Part shown: positions 59,806 to 64,000 of the stretch, in pieces | Numbering within the stretch: position 1 is the first letter of the stretch | Layout of the letters: each line of letters opens with the position of its first letter | NCBI GenBank assembly: GCA_020152595.1 | Contig: JAIGNY010003313.1 | Coordinates: 439,001 to 503,000 of the forward strand | Source: Chiridota heheva | Lineage: Eukaryota; Echinodermata; Holothuroidea; Apodida; Chiridotidae | DNA length: 64,000 nt | Reading direction: 5' to 3' | The notes under the pieces: generated by a model | Databases searched by the model: none | The model's input: the letters and a program-made list of their open reading frames with translations, nothing else | What the model was told of the DNA's origin: nothing | Program-made: the position numbers and the translations under genes

Positions 59806-59936
59806 TAACTTACTATCTCCATATATGGTGCGAATAGAATGGTGAGGGAATCCAAATTACTTGAATGTGTTTCTTGTATTGGTTTTTAGAATGTGCAAGG
59901 TTTGTGTTGCTTTTCTTCAAAGGAAGAGGACTTTAA

Positions 59937-60170
59937 AGGAGCACTAGACCGAAAAGTGAGGACATTTTTAGGGTCCCCCAAAAAAAAATCAAATGCTCAT
60001 CTAGCACACAATAGTATAACAATTTTCTGGTTAATATGAATATTCAAGTGACCTTTGCCCTCACGTTGTCTGTGGGCTATGGAGGCATGAATTTTATTGG
60101 TCTGTTGCAGATAATATATCTGAGAAATTCGCAAAAATGAGCGCCCTCACTTTTCGGTCTAGTGCTCCTT
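59937..60170. mobile_element. TTAA MITE family C, copy 3
   Basis: Left TTAA at 59933-59936, right TTAA at 60171-60174. Ends AGGAGCACTAGACCGAAAAG and CTTTTCGGTCTAGTGCTCCT-like, the best preserved inverted repeat of the family. About 234 bases. Confidence 0.87.
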
Positions 60171-60336
60171 TTAAATTTGGTGATTAAGAATGTTGGAAAG
60201 TTTTATTTTGTGAAGAAGATAAATAGTTTGATCTGATTGAAATCATACATCTCATCCTTCCTCTTCACAAGAGACTGTAATTTAATGAAACATTATTTGT
60301 GACTTACACCAGGATTTGTCAGGATATTTAACTAAA

Positions 60337-60650
60337 CAGTTTAAGGAAGTAAGAAAACAGTCTAGGGAAGTACTAAAACAGTCTAGGGAAGTCCTAAAAC
60401 TGTCTAGGGAAGTACTAGAACAGTCTAGGGGAAGTCCTAAAACTGTCTAGGGAAGTACCAGAACAGTCTAGGGAAGTCCTAAAACTGTCTAGGGAAGTAC
60501 TAGAACAGTCTAGGGAAGTCCTAAAAGTGTCTAGGGAAGTACACAAGTCTACGGAAGTATGAAAAGTCTAGGGAAGTACAAGTCTAGGGAAGTACGAGTC
60601 TAGGGAAGTTTGAAAACAGTCTAGGGAAGTATGAAAACAGTCTTGAAAAG
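60337..60650. repeat. tandem repeat of about 20-22 bases, roughly 14 units
   Basis: Units cagtctagggaagtactaaa with variants and some shorter units near 60545-60610 (agtctagggaagtacg). Confidence 0.93.
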
Positions 60651-60654
60651 TAAG

Positions 60655-60874
60655 TGTGATTTACCACAGAATGGAAAAAGTGACATAAATTAAATTGTTT
60701 TTCAATCATGAAGAAGATCTCAATACAGAATTGAACAAATTGGCAGCTTCCATGTGTCGGTTCCAAACATGAATAACTTGAGATAGGAAAAAGATTTTGA
60801 CTTGCTGTTTTTGGTAGTCAAGATTTTAAAACCATATAATATGAAATAATGATTGTATCAGACTGTCGTCTCCT
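60655..60874. mobile_element. TTAA element family D, copy 2
   Basis: Right end tgtatcagactgtcgtctcct followed by TTAA (60875-60878). Read in reverse it matches 5917-6050 (caagttattcatg, ttgttcaattctgtat). The left end is not clear. Confidence 0.6.
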
Positions 60875-60878
60875 TTAA

Positions 60879-62340
60879 GGCTTCTTCTGACTCATCTCAC
60901 AAAGAAAAAGTAATAATATTCATATTATGTTGCAGTCTTTATTTTGTCATATTGAAAATAATTGTAACTATTTCCACTTCTGAAATACTCTTTATTCTGT
61001 TGACAATCATTACCTGTTTACAATTGTTATTAATGTGACAAATTATTGCCAAACATCAGTACAACCTTTAAAATAAGTAGGATTCTGGGAAATGTGATGC
61101 AACATTTTACTGAGTAATTTTTGACAATACCCATCACTGAATGAGAATTGTTTTCTTGTTTTTGTTTATTTCCCGTGTTTCTCTGTTGAAATTAGTTTTC
61201 AAATGTTTAAGCTAGACAGGGTAGCCATTTTTAAGTAATTTTAAAATTGTTACATCCCAAAACCAAATTTACGTCAGTGTCAAAGGTGAAAAACTAGAGG
61301 AGTAAAGGAAAGGATCTATGTGTGAATGATTTCTTATCAATTCTTTACAATTCTGCATCGATCTAAGAAATTACTTCAATTGGTATTAATTTTAATTGAA
61401 ATGATGCTATTGTGATGCATTTGAGGAATATGCACACTGACACATCCAATGACCACACAGCTCTTATTTTTTAATGCACATTTCTCGGCTCTTCTGGTAA
61501 GGGAAACAATTTGATAATGAACCCTTTTGTGGAGGAAAAGAGTTTGAACAAGTTTGCCTTGGGTGAAATTTGCTTGGCAGTCCTTGAAAGACGAGTGAGA
61601 ACATGTACGTAAGCAATACACTATAATGTACTTGTAACTACAAATCATTGTTGTGTAGCATATTATAACACGTGGAAACCTGATGAAATTGTTTTACGAA
61701 CTCAATCTCTGATGATTATTGCAACCCACATGTATGTTATTTTGAATTTACATCTCGACTTTTAGGTTTATGTCATCTTAGTAGTTGAACAGCTGTAGTA
61801 CATGAAATCATAATTCTCTTTCATTTGTTTCAATGGCTTACCATATTCGATGTATTAAGCGCCCCTGTTCTAATAATCGCCCACCCGACATTTTTTGACT
61901 GATAACATATCCCAACATTAATCAATGATGAATGCTGTTTTATGTTCCATACCTTTTTTATGTGCTATCCTGAATCCCTGATAATATGGGGAGAAGAAAT
62001 TCATGGTAAGTACTTAGAATATGGCCATCTTTCTCGTTGTTTCACCAAATTCGCGCTGTACCCGACTCCTGTGCATGGGCACTTATTAGGGAGCAGCTTA
62101 ACACCTAAAAAGTGGTGCAATTTTATTTGTGTAAGCGCCCCAAGCGCTTATTACGTCAAATACGGTATTTAACTTTATTAAATGGCAGCTTGAAGGTGCT
62201 TATCATGTCATTCAAAATGATGTCATACACCCAGTACCGAATAGAATATTAATGTATTTCTTTTTAATCTATTTCAAATTTTCTAACTTCTAGGAAAGAA
62301 AATTTCAAAGAGAATTCTAAATAATTATGATAATTTCAGC
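60879..62340. other. downstream sequence, nothing recognised
   Basis: No gene seen. Near 61855-61890 and 62130-62165 the words aagcgcccctgttctaata and taagcgccccaagcgctta are partly inverted and may bound a small element. Confidence 0.4.
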
Positions 62341-62503
62341 ACTAATTTCAGCACAAAATTAGACAAAATGGCAGCGTCCATGGTACAACTTTCAACTTGG
62401 ATAAGTTGACAAGAATCCAGATTTTATGAAAAAGTTGTTGGTAATAGGTTTATTTTAATTCTCTATCATATATCAAGAGAGAATATTGGACTGTTTGTCT
62501 CCT
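62341..62503. mobile_element. TTAA element family D, copy 3 (fragment)
   Basis: Right end gactgtttgtctcct followed by TTAA (62504-62507). Interior caaaatggcagcgtccatgg resembles copies 1 and 2. Confidence 0.5.
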
Positions 62504-62507
62504 TTAA

Positions 62508-63725
62508 TTTGCGATGTATGAACAGGCTTGTTTTGTGTGTAAATCACAATTGGTTGAAGGGCAGAAACTGAAAAATGCTTATAAATCTTGGCCATACCTC
62601 CTCCAATCATTATCTATGTTTTTTTTAAAATCATTTTCAAAGACTAAAATCTGGTCCTTTTTTTTGTTGATCAGGAATATATGATACATTTAAGTGGTGA
62701 GATCTCCCCTCCCCCTCAACCTTTCTTCATGTCTAATTATCAAATACTTTTGATAGTATGTGGTAAATAATTTGCAGAGAGACACATGAATGAACAAACG
62801 TCACAACTCACACATTTTACCGATTCTTATTATTTCAGATTACACATACTAAACGGTGTCACGAAAGCATTCCCTCAATAGTAGTGTTCCTCTCAAAGAG
62901 CAGGTTCAATAATGAAACAAGGCAATATGGTAGTTTTTGCTCTCCAGCTCTAAATAAAAAAAAAACCTTTTTGTAAAGAAGATATGTGCAACATTCAATT
63001 TATTACGAATTAAATTCATTGATGGTAAATAGAACAGATATAAGAAGAGCTAATTATTTTAGTTGGCCCATTTCACTTGAAACTTGGATGTGCCAATAAC
63101 TGGCATAAGTTGCCCATGATTGTAATTAATGTATTTAAATATTGTATTTAAATAATTTGACTTGTAAATTTCTGGTTTATGTGAAATACAACCTGGCATA
63201 TATTTGTGGACATTGGTGGCAATATGCTGTTAAAGCAATTTTAAGCTCAAAATGCTATAAAGTATCCTAAATTGTTGGGACACTTATTAGAAGGAACTGC
63301 CTCTCGTAATAATTTAGGTTGTTCATGATGACCCAAGAAGCGGTATGTTTGATCTGATTGGTTTCTTTGAGTCATGTGACAAAACAATCAAAGAAGGAGT
63401 AGAATTCGTTCCTCCGTGGAATTAAATGGTTCATGGCAAAAATCAAATGTTAGTAATTCATCCTCTTGGCTAGCTTCTGTAACATTGTGCATGGAAAGCA
63501 TTTGACCTCCTAAAATAGTAAACAAACAGTTTTATACCTGTTTGATCTTCAATTATACCAATTTACAATTTTTGTTTAATCAAATCACAAAACAATGTTT
63601 GGATGACATTGGGGTTTGAGGCTTCCCCAAGCTAATATTATACAAAAGTCAAAAGGTTCAAACTGAAAGCGCTCCTTGAAACATGATTGAATTCAATTAT
63701 AGGAAATGTGTATTCTGTTAAGAAT
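62508..63725. other. downstream sequence, nothing recognised
   Basis: AT-rich; no gene or clear repeat seen. Confidence 0.5.
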
Positions 63726-63879
63726 CATTTTTTTGGGTAATACCAGTCATTTTTTTGGGTAATACCAGTCATTTTTTTGGGTAATACCAGTCATTTTTTT
63801 GGGTAATACCAGTCATTTTTTTGGGTAATACCAGTCATTTTTTTGGGTAATACCAGTCATTTTTTTGGGTAATACCAGT
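63726..63879. repeat. 22-base minisatellite, 7 perfect units
   Basis: Seven identical units catttttttgggtaatacca plus gt. No differences between units, so the array is recent or under active homogenisation. Confidence 0.97.
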
Positions 63880-64000
63880 AGTATTAAGATGCCCAATGAT
63901 AATGCCTCATTTTGGTAAGTAAAACAACTCAATATGTTTTGTCTTGTCCCAGTTGATGTATAAGTAATGATGTTTGTAGTGTAGCTAATGCACTCTGCTA

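Noticed and set aside
54675..64000. A second gene downstream
   Set aside because: No conserved frame, splice pattern or domain is visible; all longer frames are unrecognised and short.

Overview
The window is animal nuclear DNA, AT-rich and intron-rich, and dominated by one multi-exon gene on the + strand. Sixteen exons, all with GT-AG introns and matching phases, join into the middle and C-terminal part of a PACS protein (phosphofurin acidic cluster sorting protein, the family of vertebrate PACS1 and PACS2). The first exon in the window starts inside the acidic autoregulatory cluster at 8302 and the stop codon lies at 54672-54674. The promoter, first exons and the cargo-binding N-terminal region lie upstream of base 1. 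The spliced frame gives 677 residues, or 684 if a 21-base microexon at 47753-47773 is included.

Non-coding sequence fills more than 95 percent of the window. It holds remains of at least three kinds of LINE (an I/Nimb-like type with RNase H and a C-terminal zinc knuckle, a CR1/L2-like type, and one with an RTE/endonuclease-RT-like tail), tRNA-like SINEs, and several short inverted-repeat elements that sit at TTAA targets. Among these are two copies of a piggyBac-like element, a 578-base MITE with a second partial copy, and a 240-255-base MITE present three times. There is also a 1001-base hAT-like element with an 8-base target duplication. At least fourteen tandem arrays have units of 15-76 bases, and there are long TA and TATG tracts. 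Related GGGATGGCATGTGGGACA minisatellites recur at three places, two of them inside copies of one dispersed repeat.

Layout: 1-8301 is intron upstream of the first visible exon, with LINE 3' ends, MITEs and a 1.6-kb minisatellite. 8302-21236 carries exons 1-6 (acidic cluster, middle region, start of the C-terminal domain). 21237-29893 is an 8.7-kb intron with a 1-kb 16-base array, a CR1/L2 fragment and the hAT-like element. 29894-45198 carries exons 7-13. 45199-53310 is an 8.1-kb intron holding the microexon. 53311-54674 carries the last two exons. 54675-64000 is 3' UTR of unknown length followed by intergenic or intronic sequence with repeats; I found no second gene there.

The repeat types (TTAA MITEs, tRNA-like SINEs with a TTCACTCAGCTGTGAAATGA block, CR1/L2 and I-like LINEs) suggest a marine invertebrate, perhaps an echinoderm or hemichordate; this is inference and the species cannot be fixed from the sequence. 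Apart from the PACS gene I see no prokaryotic, organellar or viral gene set and no evident new multi-gene system. The most interesting signals are the microexon, the arrays that abut splice sites, and the linked families of TTAA elements and mobile minisatellites.
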